Shown here piece by piece: positions 19,997-28,300 of a DNA stretch of 64,000 bases (its first letter is position 1; every line of letters starts with the position of its first letter). The DNA comes from Streptomyces sp. NBC_01198 (GTDB taxonomy: Bacteria; Actinomycetota; Actinomycetes; Streptomycetales; Streptomycetaceae): the NCBI RefSeq assembly GCF_036010485.1, contig NZ_CP108568.1, positions 2,812,001 through 2,876,000 of the forward strand. Direction: 5' to 3'. The notes below the pieces were generated by a model, which was given only the letters and a program-made list of their open reading frames with translations, made no database searches and was not told the origin of the DNA. Both the position numbers and the translations under genes were made by a program.

Positions 19997-20956
19997 TCAC
20001 ACCCCCACGCCGGAGCCGCCGGAGTCACCGGAGCCGCCCGAGTCGCCGGATCCGTCCGCCGGGCCGCCGCCGGACTTCACCGTGCCGGTCACCTGGCCGC
20101 CGGGCGCGCCGAAGAAGCAGATCACCGAACGCTCGTGCTGCGCCCAGTTGGCGGCCGGCGGCAGGTAGAAGTACAGCTTCTCGGACGACGGCGGCTCCTT
20201 GCCGTCGAGGTAAGTACGGGCGTACTTCACGCAGTTGGTCTGCGCGTCCTCGGTGACCCCGTCCACCCCGGGATACGGGTCGTCGGAGTCGGACTGGATC
20301 TCGTAGACCGCGAAGGCCTCGGCGTCGTGCGCGTCGGCGCAGTCCACGACGTCCACGGTGGTGGAGCGGGTGCCCTTGTCACCCCCGAAGTCGGAGAGCT
20401 TCGCGTCGACCGTGTTGAAGCACTGCCCGGCCTTGAGGTCCACGACCTGCGTGTTGCCCGACTTGAAGACGCCGGCCGCGGCGAGCGTGATGATCGCGGC
20501 AAGTCCCAGCGTCCACACGCTGGAGAGCGTGATCCCGGCGACCGCCATGCCCTTGCCGCGCTCGTTGCGCTGCTTGACCTGCTTGAGCCCCACCAGGCCG
20601 AAGACGAGCCCGAGGACGAGGGTGCAGGGCAGCAGGCCGACGACCAGCGCGGCGATGGACATGCCGTTGGTCGACCGCTCGCCCTGCGCGTACCAGCCCT
20701 GCTGCCCGGGGTACATGCCGGGACCACCAGGCGGCGGGTAGCCGTACGCCGGCTGCTGCTGCGTGCCGGGATACGGCGGCCCGTACGGGCTGGGGGCGGC
20801 ATACGGATTCTGCTGCGGGGATTCCGGCTGCTGCGGCGGCGGCTGCTGCGCGTACGGATTGTGCGGCTGCGGATACGACGGCAGCCCCTGGTGCGGCGGC
20901 GGCCCGGGCGGCGGCACACCGTCGGACGGCGGCGGCGGGGGCGGGGGTATGTCCAC
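19997..20956 (-). CDS. DUF4190 membrane protein with C-terminal septum-formation-like domain
   Basis: A 319-residue protein. Residues 1-95 are a Pro/Tyr/Gln-rich cytoplasmic tail with PPG and YPPP runs. Two membrane helices follow at about 98-120 and 138-162, with the loop GLVGLKQVKQRNERGKGMAV between them, which is the DUF4190 signature. The extracytoplasmic part (about 170-295) contains paired Cys (AGQCFNTV, VVDCADAHDAEAFAV, NCVKY, VICFF) as in the septum formation domain seen in actinobacteria. The tail is Gly/Ser-rich. The GTG start has no ribosome site but TAAACT lies 6 nt upstream, consistent with a leaderless mRNA. A role at the cell envelope is inferred only. Confidence 0.8.
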   Translation of the reverse strand: MDIPPPPPPPSDGVPPPGPPPHQGLPSYPQPHNPYAQQPPPQQPESPQQNPYAAPSPYGPPYPGTQQQPAYGYPPPGGPGMYPGQQGWYAQGERSTNGMSIAALVVGLLPCTLVLGLVFGLVGLKQVKQRNERGKGMAVAGITLSSVWTLGLAAIITLAAAGVFKSGNTQVVDLKAGQCFNTVDAKLSDFGGDKGTRSTTVDVVDCADAHDAEAFAVYEIQSDSDDPYPGVDGVTEDAQTNCVKYARTYLDGKEPPSSEKLYFYLPPAANWAQHERSVICFFGAPGGQVTGTVKSGGGPADGSGDSGGSGDSGGSGVGV

Positions 20957-21070
20957 GCACGGAGTTTACGGTCCGGCCGCGCGCCGCCCACGGCGGGACC
21001 GGTGCCGTACCGGCTACGCATGTTGGCGTACGCCGGCACTGCGGGGGCGGTACGGGTTCCGCCGTTCCCC

Positions 21071-21100
21071 TTGACCGTTATTGGTCCAGACCAATACTTT
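21071..21100 (+). promoter_or_regulatory. Leaderless chitinase promoter with DasR-like site
   Basis: TTGACC at 21071-21076 and TACTTT at 21095-21100 are 18 nt apart, and the chitinase ATG starts 7 nt after the second. Between them ATTGGTCCAGACCAAT (21080-21095) is a near-palindrome matching the TGGTCCAGACC element of Streptomyces chitinase promoters and the DasR binding consensus. A repressor bound here would block RNA polymerase directly. Confidence 0.75.
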
Positions 21101-21107
21101 CTGCGCC

Positions 21108-22460
21108 ATGCGTCGACGAATTCTCGGCCGTATGGCCGCCACGGCCGCCACACTCTCGCTGGTCGCCGTCCTGCCGGCCCTCACCGGCGGCAGCACAGCG
21201 CAGGCCCACGGCGGCCACTCACCCGCCAAACCCTCCTACAAGAGCGTCGGTTACTTCACCCAGTGGGGCATCTACGCCCGCAACTACCAGGTGAAGAACG
21301 TCCAGACCTCCGGCACCGCCGCCAAACTCACCCACCTCAACTACGCGTTCGCCAACATCGGCGCCGACGGCAAGTGCTTCGAGGCGAACGTCGCGGGTGA
21401 AGGCGACGCCTGGGCCGACTACCAGCACCCGGTCGACGCCGCGACCTCCGTCGACGGCACCGCGGACACCGCGGAGCAGCCGCTGGCGGGCAACTTCAAC
21501 CAGCTGCGCGAACTCAAGGCCAAGAACCCCCACTTGAAGGTGCTGATCTCGATCGGCGGCTGGGGATGGTCCACGCACTTCTCCGACGCGGCGCGAACCC
21601 CCGCCTCCCGCAAGGCGCTTGTCGACTCCTGCCTGGACATCTTCATCAAGGGCAACCTCCCGCTGCTCGACGGCAAGGGCGGCCCCGGCTCGGCGGCCGG
21701 CCTCTTCGACGGCGTCGACATCGACTGGGAGTGGCCCGGCTCCTCCGGTGACGTCGACACCGTCTACCGGCCCGAGGACAAGAAGAACTTCACCGCGCTG
21801 GCGGCGGAGTTCCGCAAGCAGCTGGACGCCTACGGGCGGCACACCCACATGCACTACGACCTCAGCGCCTTCCTGCCAGCCGCGCCGGCCAAGATCGACG
21901 CCGGGTTCGAGGCGAAGAAGATCTTCAAGTACCTGGACTTCGGCACGGTCCAGGGCTACGACTTCCACGGCCCGTACGAGACCGGCACCAACCAGCAGTC
22001 CGCGCTGCGCGCGCCGCGCAACTCGCCGGTGCCGAACGACTTCAGCGACACGCAGGCCGTCGGGGACTGGCTGCACCGCGGCGCCCCCGCGCGCCAGCTC
22101 GTCCTCGGCGTGCCCTTCTACGGCCAGGGCTGGACCGGCGTCCCCGACGGCGGCACCGCCGGGCTCTTCCAGCCGTCCACCGGCCCGGCGCCGGCCACCT
22201 GGCAGGCGGGCAACGAGGACTACCACGCGCTGAAGGCGCTCGCGGCGTCCGGAACGTACGCGGTGCACCGCGACACCCGGGACGGCTTCGCGTGGCTCTA
22301 CGACGGGACGAACTTCTGGACCTACGACGACCCGCAGGTGCTCGCCGCGAAGACGGCCTACATCCGCGGTGCGCGTCTGGGCGGTGCGATGGCCTGGTCC
22401 CTCGACGGCGACACCCCCGACGGCGAGCTGATCTCCGCGATCCACCGCGGCCTGTCCTAG
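21108..22460 (+). CDS. Secreted GH18 chitinase
   Basis: A 450-residue exported endo-type chitinase. A signal peptide covers about residues 1-34 (MRRRILGRMAATAATLS, ending near AQAHG). The GH18 barrel fills residues 42-450, with the substrate strand VLISIGGWGWS and the catalytic motif DGVDIDWEW, which carries the acid Glu. QGYDFHGPYE and MAWSLDGD are later barrel motifs. There is no chitin-binding or fibronectin domain, so this is a single-domain enzyme. It cleaves chitin outside the cell. The ATG at 21108 has no ribosome site and sits 7 nt after a -10-like hexamer. A DasR-like site suggests control by N-acetylglucosamine status. Confidence 0.93.
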   Translation: MRRRILGRMAATAATLSLVAVLPALTGGSTAQAHGGHSPAKPSYKSVGYFTQWGIYARNYQVKNVQTSGTAAKLTHLNYAFANIGADGKCFEANVAGEGDAWADYQHPVDAATSVDGTADTAEQPLAGNFNQLRELKAKNPHLKVLISIGGWGWSTHFSDAARTPASRKALVDSCLDIFIKGNLPLLDGKGGPGSAAGLFDGVDIDWEWPGSSGDVDTVYRPEDKKNFTALAAEFRKQLDAYGRHTHMHYDLSAFLPAAPAKIDAGFEAKKIFKYLDFGTVQGYDFHGPYETGTNQQSALRAPRNSPVPNDFSDTQAVGDWLHRGAPARQLVLGVPFYGQGWTGVPDGGTAGLFQPSTGPAPATWQAGNEDYHALKALAASGTYAVHRDTRDGFAWLYDGTNFWTYDDPQVLAAKTAYIRGARLGGAMAWSLDGDTPDGELISAIHRGLS

Positions 22461-22507
22461 GCCGCCCCCGGCGGTGACTGCCGCTTGCGGCGACATCGCC
22501 TCCGGCC

Positions 22508-22659
22508 CGTGAGTTCCCCGCGCCCCGAACAACGGTCACCCTCCGCGCAGAGGGCACCCCCCAGGGGCGCGGGGAACTGCGCGCACAACCACGACGCCGG
22601 GAAAGCAGTGAGGCCACACCAGGGGCGCCGGGAACGGCGCAGGCCAGCCCCGGCCGGGG
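22508..22659. repeat. Second copy of the intergenic repeat cluster
   Basis: Between the convergent chitinase and SDR genes lie one forward copy (about 22508-22530), a 16-bp near-palindrome CCCTCCGCGCAGAGGG (22539-22554) and two inverted copies (about 22563-22601 and 22621-22659) of the unit found at 157-570. The order forward copy, palindrome, inverted copy is the same as at 382-490. No gene is present in 22461-22689. Confidence 0.8.
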
Positions 22660-22689
22660 GGCAGGCGGCGGGCCAGCGCATGTGGCCTC

Positions 22690-23511
22690 CTAGAAGCGCG
22701 TCGCACGCGCCCTCTTCTCCCACCCCGTCACGTCCGCGCGGATCTGGTCGAGGTGGCCGAGGACCGCGTCGACGGCGTCGTCGCCGAGGGGGAGCCGCAG
22801 TGGCGTCTGCTCGGCTTCGAGGGCGGCCAGGATGAGGGCCGCGGCCTTGGCCGGGTCGCCCGGCTGCCTGCCGTCGCTGGCGGCGGCCCCCGCGCGGGTG
22901 ACGCCCACCGTGGAGGCGTAGTCGGCGAGCTGCGGGCTCGCGGTGAGATTGCCCATGAGGGACGTGCGGAAGGCGCCCGGCTCCACGATCAGGGTCCTGA
23001 TGCCGAGCGGGCCCACTTCGAGCGCCAGCGCCTCCGTCATCCCCTCCAGCGCGAACTTCGTGCCGCTGTAGGCGGAGTAGCCCGCGAAGGACATCTGGCC
23101 GCCCATGCTGCTCAGCTGGACGATCGCCCCCGACCTGCGGGCCCGCATCGACGGCAGGACGGCCCGGACCAGCGCCGCGGGGCCGAAGACATGCACCTCG
23201 AACAGGTCGCGCAGCTCCGCGTCACCGGTCTCCTCGAAGGCGCCCACGTGCCCGCGGCCCGCGTTGTTGACCAGCACGTCGATCCGGCCGTGGCGGGCGA
23301 GGACATCGGCGACCGCCGTGTCGATCGCGGCGACGTCGGTGACGTCCAGGGCCAGCGCCTCCACCTGGTCGGGGTGTGCGGTGACCAGGTCGTCGAGGGC
23401 GGCGACCCGGCGTACGGCGCCGACCACGACGTCGCCGGTGGCCACCGCCGCCTCGGTGATCGCCCGCCCGAAGCCGCTGTTCGCACCGGTGATCAGCCAC
23501 ACCTTGTTCAT
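22690..23511 (-). CDS. Short-chain dehydrogenase/reductase
   Basis: A 273-residue NAD(P)-dependent oxidoreductase of the classical SDR family. The cofactor motif is GANSGFGRA (GxxxGxG), NNAG is present in VLVNNAGRG, and the catalytic set is Ser in VQLSSMGG with YSAYSGTKFA supplying Tyr and Lys. The ATG at 23511 has GAGGAGC upstream. It is divergent from a LysR regulator across 94 bp, a common SDR/LysR pair in which the regulator controls the dehydrogenase. The substrate cannot be told from sequence. Confidence 0.92.
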   Translation of the reverse strand: MNKVWLITGANSGFGRAITEAAVATGDVVVGAVRRVAALDDLVTAHPDQVEALALDVTDVAAIDTAVADVLARHGRIDVLVNNAGRGHVGAFEETGDAELRDLFEVHVFGPAALVRAVLPSMRARRSGAIVQLSSMGGQMSFAGYSAYSGTKFALEGMTEALALEVGPLGIRTLIVEPGAFRTSLMGNLTASPQLADYASTVGVTRAGAAASDGRQPGDPAKAAALILAALEAEQTPLRLPLGDDAVDAVLGHLDQIRADVTGWEKRARATRF

Positions 23512-23592
23512 TGCCCGCTCCTCGTCCGTGTTGCCCCCCTGCTGTGCACCACCCTGCCGCCCGCCCCGCTTGCCGGTCCAAGACACACCGTG

Positions 23593-23607
23593 ATAACCGG
23601 TGGTTAT
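23593..23607. promoter_or_regulatory. LysR-type binding box
   Basis: ATAACCGGTGGTTAT is an inverted repeat with 6-bp arms and contains the T-N11-A pattern of LysR binding sites. It lies in the divergent SDR/LysR promoter region and touches the LysR start codon, which fits autoregulation. Confidence 0.6.
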
Positions 23608-24550
23608 GGATGTTCACGGGAGGGACCTGCGGTATTTCGTCGCCGTCGCCGAGGAGTTGCACTTCACCCGGGCAGCCGAGCGGCTCTTCGTCTCGCAGCC
23701 CGCGCTCAGCAAGCAGATCAGGGCGCTGGAGCGGCAGTTGGGCGCGCCGCTGTTCGACAGGAGCCGGCAGGGCGTCACGCTGACCGGCGTCGGCGCGGCC
23801 CTGCTGCCGTACGCGCAGCGGGTGCTCGCCGAATGGGACCGGGCGTGGACGGCGGTGGGCAGCGCCAAGGCCGCGCAGGTCAGCACCCTGGTGGTGGGGA
23901 TGAGCACCAGCCCGGGCCGCGGCGGCCTGCTGCCCGCGGTCCGCTCGCGCTTCACCGCCGCCCGCCCGGAGGCGATCCTGCGCCTGCGGCAGGTGAGCTG
24001 GGAGGACCCGACGGCGGGGCTGGCCGACGGCACCAGCGATGTGGCGTACGTCTGGCTGCCGTTGCCGGAGCAGGAGCGTTACGACCTGCTGGTGGTCGCC
24101 GAGGAACCGCGGCTGGTCGCGCTGCCGGACGGCCACCGGCTCGCGGGCGGCGACCCCGCGGACCCTGCGGACTCCGTGAACCCCGCAGACCCCGTGGACT
24201 CCGTGGACTTCGCGGACCTGCTGGACGAGCCCTTCCTGGCGCTCCCGGCGGCCGCGGGGCCGCTGCGGGACTACTGGCTGGCCACCGACGCCAGGGCGGG
24301 CCGGCCGGTGCGGATCGGCGCGGAGGTCGCCAGCGCGGAGGAGACGTACGAGGCGCTGGTCGCGGGCCTCGGCGTGGTCCTGCTCGCGGCGGGCAACGCC
24401 CCGTTGATCACCAGGGGCGGGGTCACGACGCGTCCGGTGCGCGGCATCGCCCCGAGCCGTTTCGCCCTGGCCTGGCCGCGTGCCGCAGCGGACCCGCTGA
24501 CCCGCGCGTACGCCGACGCCTGCCGCCGCGCCCGTACCGCACGGGCGTGA
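23606..24550 (+). CDS. LysR family transcriptional regulator
   Basis: A 314-residue regulator. The winged helix-turn-helix is at residues 1-60 (GRDLRYFVAVAEELHFTRAA, then SQPALSKQIRALERQLGAP). The effector domain follows from about 90. ATG 23606 is chosen because the protein then starts exactly as usual for the family; a GTG six bases upstream is possible. The effector domain carries a low-complexity insert at about 24151-24222 made of repeated Asp-Pro-Ala and Asp-Ser-Val units. It probably regulates the divergent SDR gene and itself. Confidence 0.9.
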   Translation: MDVHGRDLRYFVAVAEELHFTRAAERLFVSQPALSKQIRALERQLGAPLFDRSRQGVTLTGVGAALLPYAQRVLAEWDRAWTAVGSAKAAQVSTLVVGMSTSPGRGGLLPAVRSRFTAARPEAILRLRQVSWEDPTAGLADGTSDVAYVWLPLPEQERYDLLVVAEEPRLVALPDGHRLAGGDPADPADSVNPADPVDSVDFADLLDEPFLALPAAAGPLRDYWLATDARAGRPVRIGAEVASAEETYEALVAGLGVVLLAAGNAPLITRGGVTTRPVRGIAPSRFALAWPRAAADPLTRAYADACRRARTARA

Positions 24551-24564
24551 CGGTACGGGCGCGG
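24526..24564. terminator. 14-bp perfect hairpin between convergent LysR and SNF2 genes
   Basis: CCGCGCCCGTACCG (24526-24539) pairs perfectly with CGGTACGGGCGCGG (24551-24564) around an 11-nt loop. The structure straddles the LysR stop codon and lies just downstream of the convergent SNF2 gene, so it could terminate both. There is no T tract. Confidence 0.6.
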
Positions 24565-24589
24565 GTCACGGAGTTCACGGCCGCCGGTG

Positions 24590-26755
24590 TCAACCGGGCC
24601 TCCTCGCCAGCCGGTTCTGCTCCTCCTCGACGATCTGCCGGGCCAGCGGGACGTCGGAGACGTCGATGGCGTCCGGCGCCGCCTCCGCCACGTCGCTGCG
24701 GCGGGCGTAGGCGTCGAAGAGCCGCGCCTTGCTCCGCAGGATCGCCAGCAGCCGTTCGTCCACCCCCGTCGTGCTGAGCAGCCGGTGCACCCGCACCGCC
24801 CGCACCTGCCCCATCCGGTGGGCGCGGGCCACCGCCTGGTGCTCGACGGTGGGTTTGACCTGCGGCTCGCACAGGATCACCACCGAGGCCGCCTGGAGGT
24901 TGAGCCCCACACCGCCCGCCTCGATCTGTGCGAGCAGCACCGCGTGGCCGTCCACCGCGGCGAAGTCGTCGACCAGTTGCTGCCGCCGCACCGGCGTGAC
25001 CGACCCGGTGAGCGGTCCCAGGACGGCGGGGCCGAGGGCGCCGGCGACCGTGCCGAGCACCTCGCGGAAGTAGGAGAAGACCACGACCTTGAGGCCGCTG
25101 CCGGCCGCCTCGGTGACGATCTCCCGCAGCCGAAGGAGCTTCGCGGACTTCTCGGGGTCGGCGTAGGCAGCCCTGCGCATGGCCATGAAGTTCCCGGCCA
25201 GCACCGCCGTGCGGTAGGCGTCCTGGTCGGCGGCGCTGAACTCCGCCCACTCGTCGGTCTGCACCAGCGCGGGCAGTTCGGCCAGCACGTCATGCTGGTT
25301 GCGCCGCAGATACGCCGGCGCCACCGCCCGCCGGAAGGCCTGCGACCCGGCGGCCCCCGCCCCTTCCGCGGTGCCCGGCCGGTCCAGCAGCCCGGGCTGC
25401 AAGTGCGCGACGAGGCTGCGGAATTCGGCCACCCGGTTCTCCATCGGGGTGCCGGTCATGAACAGCACCCGCTCGCTGCCCGCGGCCCAGCCGGCCACCG
25501 CCAGCGACCTCCTGGTCTCCGGGTTCTTCACGTAGTGCGCCTCGTCGACCACGAGCATCGCCACCGGCCGCCCGCCGTCCGGTGCGGGAAAGCCGCGCAG
25601 GGCGTCATAAGTGGTGACGCCCACACCGCCGCCGGCCCGCCAGGCGGCGAACGCCTCGCCCCGGTCAGGCCCGTGCAGCGGCACCGCCCGCAGAGCGCTG
25701 CGGGCGCCGATCTCCCGGGTCCAGTTGACCAGCACCCCCGCCGGGCACACCACGAGGAAGTGCGTGCCGCCCTGCGCTGCCAGATGCGCCAGCGCGGCGA
25801 TGGCCTGGACCGTCTTGCCGAGCCCCATCTCGTCGCCCAGCAGCACCCGGCGCTGCGCCAGCGCGAAACGCGCCCCGAAGGCCTGGTAACCGCGCAGCGA
25901 GACCCGGCGGTGGGTGCCGTCCAGTGGCTGGGCGCGTACCCGCTCCACCACCTCGGCCGGCAGGAAGCCCTCGGCCGCCGCCACGTCGGGGGCGCCGCCG
26001 GAGAGCTCGGCCAGCAGGCTGTAGTAGTCGGCGGAGCGCAGCTCGAAGTCGACCCAGGCCGCGATGTCGTCCGCCGGCTCGCGCAGCAGGTCGACGGACG
26101 CCTGCCCGAGCAGCAGCGGCGTCCCGCGCTTCTCCTCCCGGGCGCACAGCTCCGACACCGCGGCGACCGCCGCCTGCGTCCGGGCACGGCGCTGCGGGCC
26201 CGCGAAGGCCCGGCGCAGCCGGCCGCCGGCCCCGGCCAGCTCCTCCAGCGGCGGGCCGAGGTCCGCCTCGACCTGGCGGGCCGCCTCGACGGCCCTGGTC
26301 GCCCCGGTTCCCGCCGCGACGAGCCGGTGCAGCGCGACGACCAGCGCGGTCGTCCGCGGCTCGGGCCGGTCGACGTCGATCCGTACCGCGACCGTCTCGC
26401 CGACCGCCGCCGCGATCTGCCGGGCCGCCGCGTAGGCCTGGTCCGCCGTCCGCGCCCCGACGCCGGGGATCTGCCGCAGCCCGTACCGCCCGGCGTCCAG
26501 CACCTGCCGCACCGAGCGGTAGCCGGCCGCCTCGATGGCGCCGAGCCGCAACCTGCCCTGCGTGACGTCCTTCAGGCGTGCGGCCGGGATCGACTCCAGC
26601 TCGTGGGCGGCCAGTTCGTCCACGATCGGGGCAAGTGCCGCGCGCACGGCGGCCACCGCCTGCCCGTGGTCGGCGAGCAGCGCACCGGCGGCGGCGAGCA
26701 GCCGCGCCCCGTCCGCCCGTACGTCCCCGGCCTTCCGCCCGCCCGCACCGCCCAC
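24590..26755 (-). CDS. SNF2-family DNA helicase/translocase with N-terminal helix-hairpin-helix
   Basis: A 721-residue ATP-dependent DNA translocase. An N-terminal helix-hairpin-helix-like region (about 60-120; LRQIPGVGARTADQAYAAAR) precedes the two RecA-like lobes. Helicase motif I is GDEMGLGKTVQ, motif II is VVDEAHYVKN, motif III is FMTGTPMENR, and motif VI is QAVARAHRMGQ. The order fits bacterial SNF2 proteins of the RapA/HepA-like group involved in DNA or RNA-polymerase remodelling. The GTG at 26755 is chosen because GGGGAGGG lies 5 nt upstream; the open frame continues further but over the neighbouring gene's region. It lies 98 bp downstream of the LysR-type gene on the same strand. The biological target is unknown. 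Confidence 0.88.
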   Translation of the reverse strand: MGGAGGRKAGDVRADGARLLAAAGALLADHGQAVAAVRAALAPIVDELAAHELESIPAARLKDVTQGRLRLGAIEAAGYRSVRQVLDAGRYGLRQIPGVGARTADQAYAAARQIAAAVGETVAVRIDVDRPEPRTTALVVALHRLVAAGTGATRAVEAARQVEADLGPPLEELAGAGGRLRRAFAGPQRRARTQAAVAAVSELCAREEKRGTPLLLGQASVDLLREPADDIAAWVDFELRSADYYSLLAELSGGAPDVAAAEGFLPAEVVERVRAQPLDGTHRRVSLRGYQAFGARFALAQRRVLLGDEMGLGKTVQAIAALAHLAAQGGTHFLVVCPAGVLVNWTREIGARSALRAVPLHGPDRGEAFAAWRAGGGVGVTTYDALRGFPAPDGGRPVAMLVVDEAHYVKNPETRRSLAVAGWAAGSERVLFMTGTPMENRVAEFRSLVAHLQPGLLDRPGTAEGAGAAGSQAFRRAVAPAYLRRNQHDVLAELPALVQTDEWAEFSAADQDAYRTAVLAGNFMAMRRAAYADPEKSAKLLRLREIVTEAAGSGLKVVVFSYFREVLGTVAGALGPAVLGPLTGSVTPVRRQQLVDDFAAVDGHAVLLAQIEAGGVGLNLQAASVVILCEPQVKPTVEHQAVARAHRMGQVRAVRVHRLLSTTGVDERLLAILRSKARLFDAYARRSDVAEAAPDAIDVSDVPLARQIVEEEQNRLARRPG

Positions 26756-26853
26756 GCCGACCCTCCCCGGCCATCCTCGCACGCACCGCCGACCGCGACC
26801 CGGCACCCGCGGAACGCCAGCGGCACCGGGCCGCCGCGCCCTGCGCTCCGGTC

Positions 26854-27615
26854 CTACGAGCGGCCGCGGGGCTTGCCGCGCCTGGCGCCGCGCGGGGTGG
26901 CGGACCCGCCCCTGGCACCCTTCGCCGACTTGCCCGGCGCGGGCCTGCCCTTCGGCTTCGGCTGGGACTGGGCCGCGTCCTTGTCCGCTGCCTGGGTCCC
27001 GCCCGCGCGGCCGCGGGTGCTGTTGACCGTCCGGCCGCGGACGATGCCGATGAAGTCCTCCACCCGGTCGGTGGTGGCGTCCTCCGGCCAGGACAGCGCG
27101 ACCTGGGACTGCGGCACGCCGGCCAGCGGTCGGTAGGTGAGGTCCTTGCGGTGGTGCAGCCGGGCCAGGGACTGCGGGACGACCAGCAGGCCCACCCCCG
27201 CCGCCACCAGCTCGACGGCGTCCGCCGTGGTGGCGGGGCGCTCCAGTGCCGGGCGGCCGGGCGGCCGCTCCCAGCCGAGGGTGTCGTCCAGCGGGTGCAG
27301 CACGGTCTCGTCGGCCAGATCCGCCGCCGCGACCTCCTCCACGGCCGCCACCAGGTGGTCCTTCGGGACCACCACGACCGTCGTCTCGGTGTAGAGCGGG
27401 ATCGCGCTGAGGTCGGTCCGGTCGACGGGCAGCCGGAGGAACCCCGCGTCCGCGCCCCGGGCCCGCAGCAGGTCCGCCGCCTCGGCGGCGGGCACCGGCA
27501 GCAGGCCGAGCGGCACGTCGGGCAGCCGCTCGTGCCAGATCCGCACCCATTTGGTGGGCGTCACACCGGGGACGTAGGCGAGCCGGAATGCGGGAGGTGG
27601 TTGCGTGCCTGTCAC
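26854..27615 (-). CDS. LysR-type effector-domain protein without a DNA-binding domain
   Basis: A 253-residue protein that begins directly with a LysR substrate-binding fold (FRLAYVPGVTPTKWVRIWHE, later AVELVAAGVGLLVVPQSLAR) and has no helix-turn-helix. The last 55 residues are Lys/Arg/Gly/Pro-rich and could bind nucleic acid nonspecifically. The GTG start has TAGCCT 6 nt upstream and no ribosome site, so the mRNA is probably leaderless. It is divergent from the DUF5997 gene with only 58 bp between the starts. This pairing is known to me from other streptomycetes; its role is not. Confidence 0.82.
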   Translation of the reverse strand: MTGTQPPPAFRLAYVPGVTPTKWVRIWHERLPDVPLGLLPVPAAEAADLLRARGADAGFLRLPVDRTDLSAIPLYTETTVVVVPKDHLVAAVEEVAAADLADETVLHPLDDTLGWERPPGRPALERPATTADAVELVAAGVGLLVVPQSLARLHHRKDLTYRPLAGVPQSQVALSWPEDATTDRVEDFIGIVRGRTVNSTRGRAGGTQAADKDAAQSQPKPKGRPAPGKSAKGARGGSATPRGARRGKPRGRS

Positions 27616-27673
27616 CCCGCAAGGCTATCCGCGATGGTCAGGGGCGCCGCACGCGCTCGTTACCCTTGACCGT

Positions 27674-28072
27674 ATGACGTCGCAGAAGACCGCCCAGACG
27701 ATGAAGCCCGCGACCGCGGCGAAGAAGCTGGGTGTGTACCTCCAGGCCACCCCCGCGGAGTTCCAGGAGGGTGTCGTCTCCCGCAGCGAGCTGAACGCGC
27801 TGCAGACCGACCCTCCCCAGTGGCTCCAGGACCTGCGCAGCAAGGGCCCGCACCCGCGCCCGGTCGTCGCGGCGAAGCTCGGCGTGTCCATCGCGGGCCT
27901 GGCCCGCGGCGGCGTCACGGAAGCGCTCACGAGCGAGCAGATCGACGCGCTGAAGCAGGAGAGCCCCGACTGGCTCCAGCGGGAGCGCGCCACCCAGGCC
28001 GAGGTCCGCAAGGAGGCCGCCCGCGTGAAGGAGAAGCAGGCCGAGCGCGCCGCGGCCGACCGCTCCCGCTGA
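27674..28072 (+). CDS. DUF5997 family protein
   Basis: A 132-residue soluble basic protein. It opens MTSQKTAQTMKPATAAKKLG and continues with two similar halves: QEGVVSRSELNALQTDPPQW and, later, TEALTSEQIDALKQESPDWL. This looks like an internal repeat of a small helical unit. The C-terminus is a charged helix (EVRKEAARVKEKQAERAAAD). This matches the DUF5997 family of actinobacteria. The ATG has no ribosome site; TACCCT ends 7 nt before it, so it is probably leaderless. It is paired divergently with the HTH-less LysR-type gene. Confidence 0.75.
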   Translation: MTSQKTAQTMKPATAAKKLGVYLQATPAEFQEGVVSRSELNALQTDPPQWLQDLRSKGPHPRPVVAAKLGVSIAGLARGGVTEALTSEQIDALKQESPDWLQRERATQAEVRKEAARVKEKQAERAAADRSR

Positions 28073-28300
28073 CCTCCCCGGCCCCGCGTCCCGCGCGCCG
28101 CGACGCCTTGCCCGCCTGCCGGAGCGGGTCTAGCGTGGACAATGTGGTGGTATGCGTCATCTGTCGCGAGGCACCGTACCGCCCAGGGACCGACGTTTCC
28201 CGAGCCTTCAGCGGCGACCGCCCCCATCCCGGTCACACCGACCGGTTGTCGTGCGGGCGGATTTGACGCAATCCCGAGCCCAACTGGGCCGGAGGTCGAT

